DNA from: Theropithecus gelada
Taxonomy: Eukaryota; Chordata; Mammalia; Primates; Cercopithecidae
Reading direction: 5' to 3'
Length of the DNA stretch: 64,000 bases
Assembly (NCBI RefSeq): GCF_003255815.1
Contig: NC_037671.1
Coordinates: 156,997,690 to 157,061,689 of the forward strand
How positions within the stretch are numbered: the stretch's first letter is position 1; each line of letters opens with the position of its first letter. A program made the translations under genes and the position numbers. Under the pieces are notes generated by a model that ran no database searches, was not told the DNA's origin, and saw only the letters and a list, made by a program, of their open reading frames with translations. Below are positions 1-13,356 of this stretch, piece after piece.

Positions 1-284
1 AAGGAGAGTTGGTTACTGTCACGACAGTTTCAGAAACTAGTGGCTTTCACTAAAGAGTAGGAAGAGGGAGTTAAGGGTGTGTGATGCTGGGTGGTGCTTG
101 ACTTTGGAGAGCTTCAAATAAACAGTTTGAACAAAATTTTAAGAGCAAGTGTTCTTTTTATTTTTGTCTTCATAGGAAGTGCTAAAACTAACACCAAACT
201 GCAAAGCTACCAATTTATCCCTGGAATGATAATAACATCTATCTTTTATTTAGACCTACTATCTACTAGCCACATATGAATCAT

Positions 285-470
285 TCTATGTATTTCATTT
301 AATATTTACAACAAATTTATAAGAAAGATGTTATAACCTCATCTTACAGATTTACTGAAACTCAGAGATTAGACAACAAGCTCAAAGTACCACAGCTGGG
401 AAATGGTAGGTGGGATTTTAAACCAGGCTGGTCTGACCCCAAAATCTGTACTTTTCTACTGGCTACACAT
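285..470 (-). mobile_element. MIR
   Basis: catcttacagatttactgaa, then caaagtaccacagctggga and ttttaaaccaggctggtctg: the MIR reverse strand. Confidence 0.75.
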
Positions 471-3400
471 TATCGCAGGAAGCATGTTGGAGATGCATCA
501 AGGACCCTGGAAGTTACTGCCAGTGGGAGGGAGGATGAAAGGCTTCAGTAAGGCAAGTTGCTGACAGCTGATAGCTGTCATCAACAAGGGTGATGACCTC
601 AGGAGCCAATGCCAGAAGGTGCTTCTATAAGTCATTAGCAGGGACCACCATATGCTGATGCCCTCAGAGGTGCAGTGCCAGACTGGGAGTCTTACACCTG
701 GGGGAAGGGGCTCCTGGCCTCCCTGCCACTCTGGTCCCAGTGCCCCTGGGCCTCTAGGATGAGAAAACAGACCCATGGCCTTTCAAGGTGTTCCTTCCTA
801 AAAAGGACAAATATCAAGGCTTCTCTCTGAAACCTGATGAGGGCTTCAAGAAGAATTAAACTGTAACCTGACTTTCCGATTACAGATTGAAGGAGCAGTC
901 CAAAACATGAGAATTTCCTAAGCAAAAACATCAACCCATAAAACAACAAGGAAACTTGCTGCAAACTTGGGTACTGATCACAGGAGGAGAAGATTAAAAG
1001 GCTTAGAAGAAGCAAGCCCTTGGCAAAATAGAAACGATGTGAGCAAAGAGAGGGAAAAAAAGAAAGAAAAAGAAGTGCTTGGAAATGATATGTAAGGATA
1101 AATATAAATTATGAGGCTGATAATATGGGAGAAAAAATTACCTGATTATCAAACTCCTGAAAAATAGAAGAATAATTTCTAGAGAGGAAATGTTCAGACC
1201 ACCATGGGGATATTAAGTGAGACACCAAGAATGTTTCTTAAGGATGGACATAACCTGTTTAGTGGAGGGTACAACTCGAGGAAATGGGAGTACTTTTGAT
1301 CAGTGCAGGACAGGGCCATTGGCTCAAATATTTAGCACAGGATAGGATTTCCCACAACACTTCACACCATGCTTAGAGAGCCTGATGAAGCCAGGGCACT
1401 GCTACCAATTCCCTAATGGAGGCTGCTCATTATTTTTCACTCCCACAACAAGTTCTACAAACATTTTAAGCAGTCAACAAACTTGTGTTTTAAACTCTGT
1501 TATGATCTTCTTCTTTAGCCAAAGCACCGTCTGAGGAAGCAGAGTGAGGCACACACAGAGCTCCATACCCCCTCGTGCTTGTTGGCTGAATGCGGCATTA
1601 ACCCGACTTTCTGATGTGCTGGGCAACCGTCCACAGAAAAGACAAGACTTTTGCTTTTGTATTACTACATTATTTGTAATGACGATAGAGTTATACATTT
1701 TTAAATTAAAAATACTAAGACTGTAAAGTATCAGTATATTAAAGAGTAGCACTTAAAAAGTATTCCTTATTCTGGTTACTTCACACATTCACATTATTAT
1801 CACAATCACAGGGGGAATGCCAAGAGTTGCCTCTATTCAAAAATATTAAAATTGTAGGAATTATTAAAGAAAGTCATGGCCATAGAAAGTATACAAATAT
1901 AGATATATTGGTATTCCTGACACTGGAATGAACATTTAATTTAATCTTGCATGTAGCCTGGCTATATGATGACAGAAGAAATAAATAAAAAGAAATATAA
2001 AGCAGTGCATACGGAAGTGGAGGCAAGACACAAACGTGGAAATTCCCCTGATGACATCAAATTGTGTTATTGATCCCACATTCTTCTACAAAGGTGGGGT
2101 GTACAGACCCAGAACGGTGACAGGCCTGTGAGCTTACCTTCCTATGGCAAAACAGACCAAGCAAGGAGGGCCTGGCAGCTGTTACAATCTGTAACTGCTG
2201 TATGTATTAAAGGAACAGCCCAGAAACCAGAACACAGATAGAATGGGAAAGATTTCAACCTGAAAGAATCTTTTAAAGAGGAAAACAGTCTCCTCCGTTA
2301 GATCAAGTAACTGGAGCTTTCAGATACACTTGAGGTATCTTAGCAAGAAAAGAAGAGAACAACAATAAACAGTTGCTCAAGAGTAGCCAAAACTAAGGTG
2401 GAAATTAACATTGACCATAAAGTTGACCTTGGCAATGACCGTTTTTCCTAACCTCATCATCTCTTCTTACGCACTTTAGCCAGGTCAAGTATGCCTAACA
2501 TAGCCCCTGCAGCACAAAAAGTGCTTAATAACTATTTATTGAATTGAAATAAAATGAATACAACCCTTTCCATGAAGCCAACATCAATGAGGCTGAATCA
2601 CTAAATTCATTTGCCTCTTAGTTTCTTGGTTATCTCCACTATACTCCATCCCACTTCAGCTACAGAATCCCATTGTCACACCCTGTCCTTGTAATTGTCC
2701 ATGAGTACACTACCTCTGAAATTCTCTTTCTGTGCCTCTTTCCTTCCCTGTTAGCTCTCTCACACTTGTCCAGTTGCTCAGCCTGCCATTTTCTCCTGGG
2801 AGGTCACTTGAACTTATCACTCACCAGCACTCACAACTGACCCAAATGCTCAAATGGTGAATCACTCCTGTAATCTGCTACTTCTCACCCTCCACTTAGG
2901 ACACTGGAGATATACTTTACACAATCATTCGCATAAGACTTCAAAGATCATAACTCACACTTTTGCCTCAGAACATCAATCTTTCTTTGGTTTTGCTCTG
3001 CATTCTGTTCATCTCTCTGAAGTGGCTATCCTAAAACCTTTCCCAATCTATGCACACCTCCTAATCAGTTCTCAGCAAATGTCTTCATTATTTTGGTGGC
3101 AGAGGAAAGCATTTCTATCCACTCTGTAGTTGCCTGAGGGCAGAGCTGGGGGGATGGAATTTGATGCAAAGGACACAATATGATTGAAAAAATCTTAAAT
3201 GTCAGCAACTCATTCTATATATTCATTTTTTACAATGTAGAAAGTAATGAGATGATTCAAAGAATCTACACTTGGTGACATCTTATTCTACTTAACTTGA
3301 GCTATACAGGGTGGGATGAGACATAGAGAACCTAAGACCAAGTGACTGAGTATAGTGATAAGACCAAAAGAATTCCCTAGAACTTAGAACAAAGAAAATG

Positions 3401-3640
3401 TTTCAGAATTTGAGGCAAGAAAATCTTAGGGGAAATGTGTATTTCCCTTCAGTGACTGAAAGAATGAGATCTTTGACAAAACTGTGCCTACATGCTGATC
3501 TCTCTTCACCAGCACCTACCCTGAAAACAGATTCAGTTCAGAAAGGGCTTTTTGTGAAAGACACCAAGTATTGGCAAACAAAAATCTGTATGGTTTTGGA
3601 GGCTTCAAATAGCCAATTACCTAAACAATAACTCTGGCTG

Positions 3641-3648
<8 letters not shown>
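471..3648. other. No recognised feature
   Basis: Mixed single-copy-looking intron DNA. A MIR/L2-like tail (gtgcttaataactatttat) lies near 2520. Open frames here have no homology I know. Confidence 0.5.

Positions 3649-3675
<27 letters not shown>
3649..3675 (+). repeat. Orphan T27 run
   Basis: 27 Ts next to an MLT1 LTR, without an Alu or L1 body after it. Confidence 0.9.
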
Positions 3676-3689
3676 GCTTGATTCCCCTG

Positions 3690-4125
3690 TGCTGGGTCAA
3701 ACAGTGTCTCCTGAAAATTCATGTTTACCTTGAACCTCAGAAGGGGACCTTATTCAAGAATAGGGTTTTTGCGGATGTAATTGGTTGAGAGGAGATCATA
3801 CTGGATTAGGGTGGGATCTAAATCCAATGACTTGTGTCTTTATGAGAGAGAGGAGAGGGAGATTCAAACACAGATACGCACAGAGACAGGATGGAGGCAT
3901 GAAGATGGAGGCAGAGGTTGGAGTGTTGCTGCCACAAGCCAAGGAATGCCAGAAGCTACCAGAAGCTGGAAGAGGCAAGGAAGGGGAGCTTTTGGAAGGA
4001 AGTTGGCCCTGCCTATATCTTGATTTCAGACTCCTGATCTCCAGAGCTGTGAGAGAATAAATTTCTGCTGTTTCAAGCTATCCAGCTTGCAGTCATTTAT
4101 TATAGCAGCCCTAGGAAATTCATAC
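3690..4125 (+). mobile_element. MLT1-type solo LTR (ERVL-MaLR)
   Basis: Recognised by the motif series of MLT1: cctgaaaattcatgtttacc, a 'ggatctaaatccaatgac' block, then 'gagagaataaatttctg' and an end near cctaggaaattcataca. The borders fit a solo LTR without internal sequence. Confidence 0.8.
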
Positions 4126-6429
4126 ATTCTCAATTTTCTACCACAAACTAACAATTTGGAGATTTGTACATTTATACCTAGGTCATGGTTGTCCCTGTCA
4201 TTGTTTGTGACATGAACTCATCACAAATACACATTTCTCATGCATTACTGAAGTTAAATAGGTTTTTTTAAAATTATAGCTCAATATATGTGTGTCATGC
4301 TTTAGTTATTAATTTTGGGGGTAAAGCTGGAGAAAGAATCTTTCTTGTCTTGTCTGATTATACTCAGCAAAATGTGAGAAACACAGAGGTTACTAGCGCC
4401 CCTTTGAACAATTTTCCTGTACTCATTCTTCCAACTCTACCCATTTAACCTGTGGCTCCTTGCCTGTTAAAACATGACTGGACAAGTGGAACATAGCTCT
4501 TCAAAAACAACTTGCAACTCAATAAATTCAAAACTAAAACAAAAGGAGAGAGGTGATGGGTGTAATCTGTAATGAGCTGGAAATTTTGTAAATTCCCATC
4601 ACTTTTCTTCCTGCCTGTTCTTGTTCTTGGCACCCAGCTTTATATACCCACCTGAGGCACAAGTTGCTGCCCACATAAAAGCCCGTAATCCATCTCTGAA
4701 AAAAGTTATCCAAAGGTCAGCTAGCTCCTAAAGTGATGCCGCCTATGGGAACATTTCAGCCAGAACTAACTGTGTAGATGGGTGAGCATATGATCATGCC
4801 GACATGCTCATGTGACAATGGGAGCACAGAGGTATCTGTCCCTCTCTCTCCGTGTCTCCTGCCATATCCTCATCCCTAACAGGAAGGGCTCTTTTAGCAT
4901 GACAATATATCCGAGGTATGAGAGGCAACCAAAATTAACAAGGGAATGGCATCTTTGCACCACAGACACTCCACTCTGAAGAAGGTAAGTGTGCAACGCA
5001 AATCCTGACTTGCTGATGTGCTGTCAGGGGGCCACAGTCAAAGGGCCACAGCATGAATGGACCTGTTAGCTAAAGCACACGAGGTGATGGCAAGAAGAGA
5101 TGAAGTGGGAAAGAGATGAAGAAAAAGAAGGAAAAAGAGAAGAAATGAGGGCGAGGAGGCTTCTGGGAAATAACTCACCCCTTACTTCAATCCCGAATTC
5201 TCACGTGTCTACCATCTTCAAACACAACCTTGCCCTACCAGCCACAATTGATCAGTTCAGGGAAGGGTGCCCAGCCTATCTTGGAACTTTTCTAACGATG
5301 AAAAAGAATTCAACCCCCTCCAAAAACTGAGTATGTGTTGTGAGGCTCAGCAACCTCCAGGGATGATGTTTCTGAGGACATGAAAGAAGCCAGCATTCAG
5401 TGAGATACCATCAAGCAAGCACACAGAGAGGTACCAGAGACAAGATAAGACAGGTTTGGCAGAGTTCGAACACTTCACTGAAGCCATTCCTGAAACCAGT
5501 TGCATCTCTGCCAACTGTGGTTTATTCACTCAAGTTTTCCTCTTGATAAATGAGTCAATACGTTCCTTTCTTTTTCTGAAACTAGTTCAGCTTGGGTTTC
5601 TATTACTTGCAAATAAAAGTCCTGATTAACAATCTAACACAAATAAGTATAAATCATCAGTTCATCAATATGTATGTGCGATCATGTATGGCTACCTGAC
5701 ATATTTTTCTTCCATTGGAACATTGCCACATAAAATACTTTGCTTTTGTTTTACTCTTCCAGTTTATTTGCTATTCTTAATTGGACTGGTGTAAGTTAAA
5801 GTTACTTCAGTAAATGCCCTTGAAGAGTGATATGTTGGGAGAGAATCACTTCCTCTACCCTACATACTAATGTCTTTCTCCCCTGCTTACTGATTTCTGA
5901 ATTTCCACCTAGACACTTAGGATTAAAGCTGTTTGACTTGATGAATATGCAAGTGCCCTTGGAAAGAGGTAACATGTTATGATTTACAGCCATTATTTTT
6001 AAATATGAGCGAATTAGGTCCTCTGGCCAAACACTTCAATAATATAAAAACAAACAAAACAGAACATTACTTTTAAGACAGTTTATAACACAGCACGCTT
6101 AGTGTATATATTGTTGTTTGAATTTTTAATAGATTACTCATGAACTCTAAGGTACCTTCTGACCCTATATTAGCATATATATTAATTTTCAATTACTTGA
6201 GATATTCAATACATCAGAGATCACTTAGAACTTTATGAAATTTTGAAATTAACATATCTATGGCCAGCAAGAAGTAGTCAATTTTAAATTAATACATATA
6301 TGGCCAGTAAGAAGTAGTAGCGTCCTGGAGGTCCCGTCTTGGCTGTACGACTAATCAGCTGTGGGACATGCCATAAGTAAGTCACGTGATAATAGCTCTG
6401 CTTCCCATCCAGCTCTAGTCTACGTACAG
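4126..6429. other. No recognised feature except one tandem duplication
   Basis: AT-rich intron DNA without Alu or L1; the only structure seen is the duplication at 6246-6318. Confidence 0.5.
6246..6318. repeat. Tandem duplication, about 40-bp unit
   Basis: Two copies containing tggccag(c/t)aagaagtagt at a 40-bp spacing. Confidence 0.8.
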
Positions 6430-6610
6430 ACTAGATGAATATATACATTCATGTAATCGTCAAAACAACCTTACGTGTTTAGGTAAAAGAATTACTCCAC
6501 ATTTCACAGATACAGAAAATAAAGCACATATAAGTTAAGAAACTTGCCCAAGTGTCACAGCCCAGATTTGATTTCAGCGGTCTGGATCGAGAATGTGCTC
6601 CTAACCACCA
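6430..6610 (-). mobile_element. MIR
   Basis: cacatttcacagatacagaa, aacttgcccaagtgtcacag and a following gatttgatttcagcgg. Confidence 0.75.
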
Positions 6611-6799
6611 CATGATATACTCGTATCTTTATTACCAGGATCACAGATGGGACAGCATCAGTGATCTACTAAGAACACTTCAGACCCCTGGAGCCTTTTC
6701 CGTGAACCCACTACCCAGGTTCTGTTCTAAGTTTCTCATTTCTAATCACTTGCATCTGCAACTTTCCTCAGAGGACTATCTTGCAGAGAGCTAGTGCCA

Positions 6800-7068
6800 C
6801 AAAATATACATTCCGCTGGGGTAGGTGAAAGGTATGGGGATGGGGATGTCCCGCAACCTTGCCCATATGGGACATGTTCTCCATGGGTTTGGGTTGAGGC
6901 TGGAACTGCAACAGAATCACACTCTTGCTCAGCTTCTTCTTCCCTAGCCTTACTCTCCCTACCAGCCAACCCCCGACCCAGTGTTTTCTCCTGGCACTTC
7001 CTTAGTAAATCAATTGTACACAAATCCATGTCTCAAGGGGCTACATTTCAAATAAGACAAGCAGCATA
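6800..7068 (+). mobile_element. Possible ERV LTR end
   Basis: The segment with tcctggcacttccttag, taaatcaattgtacac and a final ctcaaggggctacattt resembles the 3' part of ERVL LTRs. Identification is weak. Confidence 0.3.
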
Positions 7069-7720
7069 ATGGTGGAATATTTTTCTGGAACACATTTTAT
7101 TGGGTTTGATTCATGATTTATTATTTTCTGTCTCCATTCCTTTGTTGTTTAACTTCTCAGTTCCTTTAGGAGTAAATTAGTGATAATGAGGCTTACTTAT
7201 AAGACTATTTAAGCATTCAATGGCTGGTCCATGTGAAGCAACAGATACCTTGTAGGTTCTCAAACAATAGTACTAGTATTACTATCTTAAGTTGGATCCT
7301 GAGTTTTTAAATGCAATTTTAACATTTTACCCTCACAGACAACAAGTAAATCTATACGAGTAATCCATTCTCAAGTTCCAATATTTCAAAATCTAATTTT
7401 AAGGCTTATATGTCACAAATATTCAGGCAAAAATATTTCCATAAATATTAATGTTATTGCAAACTATGTAATCATGAAATATATATTGGTGTGTGCTATC
7501 TCAATATATTAAGGATTTGATTTTCTAATTTTAATGCATAAGACTTAGCTATATTTTCTCTACAGAGATCTTTTTCTGAAATACGGCATCCCTCTTTTCT
7601 CAAAGGAAACTTATCTACATTCGCTCATGTATGTTTATAGTTTTAAGTATAAATTTTCCTTATCACTTTGATTTAAAAGTGTTCTCTTTCAAGAGATCTT
7701 TCTATGAATGAATGAATATT
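7069..7720. other. No recognised feature
   Basis: AT-rich intron DNA; nothing identified. Confidence 0.5.
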
Positions 7721-7923
7721 CAACCTCCGCCTCCCAGGTTCAAGTAATTCTCCTGGCTCAGCCTGCCGAGGAGCACGCACCACCACACCTGGCTAAATTT
7801 TGTATTCACCGTGTTGGCCAGGCTGGTCTCAAACTGGCTGGTCTTGAACTCCTGACCTTGTGATCTGCCCGCCTCAGCTTCTCAAAGTGCTGGGATTAGA
7901 GGTGTGAGCCACCGCACCTGGCC
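7721..7923 (-). mobile_element. Partial Alu, 3' part missing
   Basis: The minus strand starts at the normal Alu 5' end (7923). The element stops at 7721 without its last ~70 bases and poly(A), so it was trimmed after insertion or deleted. The middle has a short internal duplication (the 'ctggtct' segment around 7826-7850). Confidence 0.9.
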
Positions 7924-8126
7924 AAAGCTACAGCTCTTGAAATATCATGAACCTCTAGGCTAAGGGATTTGCTTCAAATAAATCCAAGCAACATTCAGTT
8001 GAAATAAAAATGGGTTTGATGATGTTAATAACTGTCAATGACAATTATTTTCTTCAATCACCCTTTATTTGTTTCTTCCCCTTTTCAGACAAGCAATGAA
8101 GGCTGAGGTGACTACTCAAATCTGGA

Positions 8127-8211
8127 TTAACCCATTTCTTGTTTGCCCTGAGAAACGAGTACTGGCAGCAAGCTACATTTTTTTTTTTTTTCTAAACGAG
8201 AAATGGGTTAA
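8127..8211. mobile_element. TTAA-bounded inverted-repeat element (piggyBac-type MITE?)
   Basis: Two 18-bp arms match at 17 of 18 positions as inverted repeats (8127-8144 and 8194-8211). Both ends read TTAACCC inward, as expected for a piggyBac-type element in its TTAA target. Total 85 bp, with an inner T-run. The family (for example MER85-like) is a guess. Confidence 0.45.
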
Positions 8212-8504
8212 GGTAGAAATTTTGTTAATTCAGCTATCTGGAAAAATATACATATAAAACAAAGCATTCCCAAAATAGCTAATAGCTAAGCCTGGTTCTA
8301 TAATGTGCTTGAAAAACAATGTTTTTAAGAGAACAATGAGTATTTAGAACATACTAAAACAACCAGACTCATCTTGTTTCCCATTTCTCATCTTCAAAAT
8401 GTCCTTTAAGTTGCTTTATAGTCACAGCTATTATCCTAATCCACATCTCTCATTAATCCTATAGGAATTATATCAGTAGTCATCTACTTATCTTCTTGGA
8501 TGTT

Positions 8505-8857
8505 GCTATTGGTATGTGTCCCCCAAAAATTCTTATGTTGAAATTTAATCATCAATGTGATAGTATTAAGAGATAGGGTCTTTAAGAGGTGATTACATGG
8601 ATGGGATTAGGGCTGTTATGAAAGGGTTTGAGAGACTGAGTTCATTCTCGTGCCCATCTACTTTCTACCATGTGAGGACACAGCAACAAGGTGCCATCTT
8701 GGAATCAGACAATAGCCTTCACCAGACAGCAGACACCAATGACAGTGCCTTGACTTTGAACTTCCCAGCCTCCAGAACTGTAAGAAATACATTTCTGTTC
8801 TTTATACATTACCCAGTGTAAAGTATTTTGTTATAACAACACAGACTAAGACAGACA
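8505..8857 (+). mobile_element. MaLR/MLT1-like solo LTR
   Basis: Contains tgtcccccaaaaattctta near its start, accatgtgaggacacag in the middle, and cagcctccagaactgtaaga then gactaagaca at its end, as in MaLR LTRs. Confidence 0.75.
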
Positions 8858-8869
8858 TTTAGTAACTTG

Positions 8870-9270
8870 CCTTTTGGAGAACACTCTATATCCCAAGCAG
8901 ATGATCTTCCCAAATCAGCACTTTTCACCTTGTTAATCTGACCAATCATATTCAATGGCACCACACTGCCCATCCTATAGCTGATAAAGGCAACACTTCT
9001 TTTTCTGACATTCAGGGCCCACTGTCATTAGCTGCATGTCACCCCATGGTCCCATATGCATGAATTCCAGTCATAGAAATCCCTTCCTTTTATGCACTAT
9101 GTTCATTCTTACACTCATGATTTCATTCATGCTGTTCTCCTTATCCAATAAGTCCCCCTTATGCAACTTTGCTTATTTAAATTCTATTCATTTTTGAAAG
9201 CTCAAGTTTTGTTTTCCCTGGATGCTTATTTGATTATTTTGACTCTCATTTGTCCTGTCTCTCTGAACTT
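8870..9270 (+). mobile_element. L2 relic
   Basis: C/T-rich plus-strand text with ccaatcatattcaatggc and gttctccttatccaataag resembles the L2 3' UTR. Confidence 0.5.
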
Positions 9271-9284
9271 CTTTCAGGAGGCAG

Positions 9285-9775
9285 TACTAATGTGGTAGCT
9301 TAAAGTCAAAGACTTGGTTTGGAATCCAAGGTCTGCCCCTTACTAGCTGTGTGACCTGAGGCAAATTACTTAACCTTACTGAAACTCAGTTTCTTTAGTT
9401 ATAATATAGAAATACAAATCAACTTTTTTTTTCTTTGAGATGGCGTCTTGCTCTGTTGCCCAAGCTGGAGTGCAGTGGTGTGATCTCGGCTCACTGCAAC
9501 CTCTGCCTCCAAGATTCAAGCGATTCTCCTGCCTCAACCTCTCAAGTAGCTGGGATTACAGGCATGTGCCACAACACCAAGCTAATTTTGTATTTTTAGT
9601 AGAGACGGAGTTTCACCATGTTGACCAGGCTGGGCTCAAACTCCTGACCTTGTGATCTGCCTCATCCTCCCAAAGTGTCAGGATTACAGGCGTGAGCCAC
9701 CATGCCTGGCCCAAATCAACTTTTAATCTATTATAAAAATGAAAGCAGAAATGTGTCTAGCACATAATTTGTTGT
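9285..9775 (+). mobile_element. MIR, split by an Alu
   Basis: actagctgtgtgacctgagg and acttaaccttactgaaactc at 9345-9395, resuming after the Alu as gtgtctagcacataatttg. Confidence 0.85.
9424..9711 (-). mobile_element. AluS-like, full length
   Basis: A complete dimeric Alu on the minus strand with a T-run at 9424-9432. Target-site duplication caaatcaactttt at 9415-9427 and 9712-9724. It inserted into a MIR, whose two halves flank it. Confidence 0.95.
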
Positions 9776-10529
9776 AAACATTAGTTTAAAACTATACTAA
9801 GTTCTGTACAATTTATCACATACATAACTTTTTTACTGAATGCAATTATTTCATACGTGAATATTTTTCTCCTTAGTTGGAGTAACAACTCATGGTTTTA
9901 CTACTTGCTGCCAATTCATTACATGGGGCTGACTTTTTCAAAGCCTTTGTTATTTGTGTATGAGTGTTTGTGTGTGTGTAATTAAGAAAACATAACATGA
10001 ACATTAGATCTTGCCATTCTTTGACATGCTATTGCTTACATCTCTATAACTATGAGCTGTTTTTAAATGATACATGAATTGATTTTTAGTTTAACCCGTA
10101 TTTCAAATTCCAGCATTTCATAGAGTCAAATGTACATGCAGTTCATATAGAGTAGATATATATGATTTTGCTTTTTCATGCTGCAGAAAAAATGATCCAG
10201 CGAACTTTTCCAATAGTTTTCTGAGGGTTTTGTTTGTTTGTTTTGGTCAATACATGTGCTTCAACTCAGCAATACATCAAAGGGGTGAGTATATCTGAAT
10301 TTCTTCCAGACCTATGCAGCATAGATAGATGCACATGGACCAACATGTTTTATGGAAGAGGAAAAACTGCAGAAATGGGCAATATACAGGAACATAACTC
10401 CACATCACAGAACGACAAGGGAGACAGAACTATGCAGTAAACAAATGCATGAATACTACAACTTTATTTTATGTGACCCATCCTCCTATCCTGGGGAAGT
10501 AAAGATTAACAGAAGAAATTGAAAGCAAC
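9776..10529. other. No recognised feature
   Basis: AT-rich intron DNA with a short tgtgtg run near 9965. Confidence 0.5.
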
Positions 10530-11200
10530 ATTAAACTAAGGAAAGATAAGTAAACATTAAAGTACGAAAACAACGGAGAAATTATTTGCAACACATCAAA
10601 CAAAAGGTTTAATTCCCTTCATATAAAAAAATTCTGATAAAACAAGTCAAAAAACAAAATTGTGAAAATGGGCAAAGTACATGAATCAAAAGTTCATGGA
10701 AGGCTGGGCACAGTGGCGGCTCATGCCTGTAATCCCGGCACTTTGGGAGGCTTAGGCGGGCGGATCACCTGAGGTCGGGAGTTCAAGACCAGCCTGGCTA
10801 ACATGGTAAAACCCCATTTCTACTAAAAATACAAGAATTAGCTGGGCATGGTGGTGCACACCTGTAATGCCAACTACTCAGGAGGCTGAGGCAGGAGAAT
10901 CACTTGAACCCAGGAGGCGGAAGTTGCAGTGAGCCGAGATCACACCACTGCACTTCAGCCTGGTCAACAGAGTGAGACTCTGTATTAAAAGAAAAAGAAA
11001 AAGAAAAACAAAAGTTCATGGAAAAGAGATCTACATGGTTACAGAGAAAAAGGTGTTAAATAAATATATTGAATTAAATATACTGAAATGAAACAACAAT
11101 GACATACCTATCAGTTTGGCAATATTCTTCCATTAGATTGGCAACATTTAAGAAGTCTGTTAATAGGCAATTTGAATAGAAAGAATATAATAGCATAGAA
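10530..11200 (+). mobile_element. L1M ORF2 3' relic, split by an Alu
   Basis: atttgcaacacatcaaac, gggcaaagtacatgaatc and similar motifs fit an ancient L1 ORF2 3' end. The Alu at 10702-11008 lies inside it. Confidence 0.7.
10702..11008 (+). mobile_element. AluS-like, full length
   Basis: A complete Alu with an A-rich (AAAAAG)n tail. A perfect 15-bp duplication, caaaagttcatggaa, lies at 10687-10701 and 11009-11023. Inserted into an L1M relic. Confidence 0.95.
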
Positions 11201-11261
11201 CAGGAAAAAATTTAATATTGCTAATTAAATTATATTAAATTCAGATATTCATACTATAACG

Positions 11262-11405
11262 TGTTTTTGAGAATTTCTGTGTCTACATTTATGAGGAATA
11301 ATGGTCTGTAGAGTTCTTTTTTGTGATGATTTTGTCTGGCTATATTATCTGCTTAATGCTGGCCTCATAAAATAAATTGGTAAGTTTTTCTTCCTCTTCT
11401 AAAAA
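11262..11405 (-). mobile_element. Short old L1 fragment
   Basis: aatgctggcctcataaaat is the reverse strand of the conserved L1 reverse-transcriptase region. Confidence 0.75.
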
Positions 11406-13039
11406 AAAAGAATAGAAAAGAAAAGAATTCAGTACAGTGCAGGGTACATATAAAGCATTTATCCTATTAATTCTCAAAATGTTAGTTCTCATAATCCCCA
11501 TCCCTTATGTGTCTATAATATTTCCTTGAAAATTACACTCATATTGTATTCGTGGTAAGCTATCATACTTAATTAGATAATAGTCTCCAAAGACCTTTGA
11601 AAATATTTACTTCCCTATTACTGAGTCAATGCAACATAATTTATCTCCTCTTTTTTAATGTAAAATTTGTATTAAGAGTAATAATTGACTAGGAAGGATT
11701 TCAAGCTGGGTTTCTAGAACAACAGATATTTCTTCTGTAAACCCAATTATGTCCTCTGAGTTTTTAGGCCTTTAAAATAACTAAAAGAGTCTCTTTTTTT
11801 TAATCTAAATCTGCTATCAAGATTGACAGACCAAATAACAGATGTCAGTACACGTGGCTTTACCTCTGACCAGTCACATCTCCTGATGGGGGGATCCCAG
11901 CAAAGATACCAAGACCCTTCCTTGGTTCTATATCAAACTGTTTCTCTGGATTATATTTTACTTTTTTGGTCTCCTTTGAAGTTATAGCTGTGGGTCTGTT
12001 TTTTTGTTATTGTGTTGTTGTTGGGGGGGGATTTTTTTTAATGATTTCAAGGCCTAATAATTCTATCCAAGAAAGGGCAGAACTTAATTACTAACACATG
12101 ATTCTCATGATAAAATGCCAGAGCCCAAATTAGAAGAAAGAAAAAAACTTAGTTTTTTGCTTAGTCAAATATAACTTACATATAAAAATAACCAATTTAA
12201 ATATGCATGTCCTTAAACTAAATTCCTTTAAAAAAAAGTTTTCGTATCCTGAAACTTCTAGTACCTGTGTTTATATGTAATTTGTCATAATTTTGGCAAT
12301 TTTAAATAAAGTATATTATTTTAGCACTTATTCATCATAATTTAAGGATTTTATTTAATGAAGAAATGTAATAAATTGCCCACCTTTTTTTTTCTAGGAG
12401 TAGGGAAATAACATCAACGACATTTTTTTATTTCTCTGAGCATAGTCTAAAGGCTAAATCTAATTGTGGGCAATACAAATTAATAATATTGCTTCATGCA
12501 GAATTCTATGTTGCTTTTTATCCAAAGGTCTAGAATTCACTGGTCTTTTACATGTCTGCAAAGTAAGTTCTGTTCTATCTGGTAATGAAAGTAGGAGAAA
12601 TTGATGATAAGTGGTCTCTAAGATACAAAATAAATTTGCTTTAGAACTGATAATAAGTCCAGGTCTTTAAATCATATTTTTTTGCCCTTTCCATGAACTA
12701 TCTACAAGTAGCACAGAAGAGCTGTTTTTTGATTAACCAGATGCATAATCCACAGTGTCACTCATTCAAAATGCATTTGTCCCAGGAACAAAATAAATTT
12801 TTTGAACATCATTTACAACTCCCCATTATTAGCTTGTGTCTAGATTTGAGTCACTCATCCAACAAGCATTTACTAAACACTATAATAAACTGTACCCAAG
12901 GCTGCAGATCTAAGGCACAATTGAATCAGTTGTCAAGGAGCTAAAGTTTTATGGTCAGGTAAAAGATAAATTCCACTAAAAAAGGTGCTAATATATCAAT
13001 AATAGCAATCATTTGTGAGTATTTACATGTACCAAGGAC
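11406..13039. other. No recognised feature
   Basis: AT-rich intron DNA with a short T/G-rich patch at 11998-12040. Confidence 0.5.
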
Positions 13040-13205
13040 ATTACACAAGTTATCACATTTAGTCTTTATACAACACTGAGACTGGTATTACTGTCTTCAT
13101 TTTGCAACCAAGAAAATTGAGGCACAATTAAGTAAACGGAAGACATTAACACATATTCTTAGTGGCAGGCTTGGATTTGTACCCTGGTCCAACTGGTTTA
13201 AGTCT
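13040..13205 (-). mobile_element. MIR
   Basis: cttcattttgcaaccaagaa and gtggcaggcttggatttgta. Confidence 0.75.
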
Positions 13206-13356
13206 CATTCTCCAGGTGACTGATTATCTACCTTTATTATCTGTACAGGATACAGTGGAGATACAAGAGAAGGAGCTATGGTCAGAAAAGGAGTTAAAAT
13301 AAGGTTCAAAATAATTTTGTCCTTTAATTTTGTAGGACTGTTTCAAAATGTCATTT

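Noticed and set aside
692..1015. Minus-strand frame of 107 codons
   Set aside because: No recognisable domain or splice sites, hydrophobic low-information composition.
9440..9655. Open frame of 71 codons
   Set aside because: Lies wholly inside an antisense Alu; these frames are common and not genes. The same holds for frames at 13435-13790, 24988-25278, 41327-41596, 43199-43526, 43745-44143 and 60181-60468.
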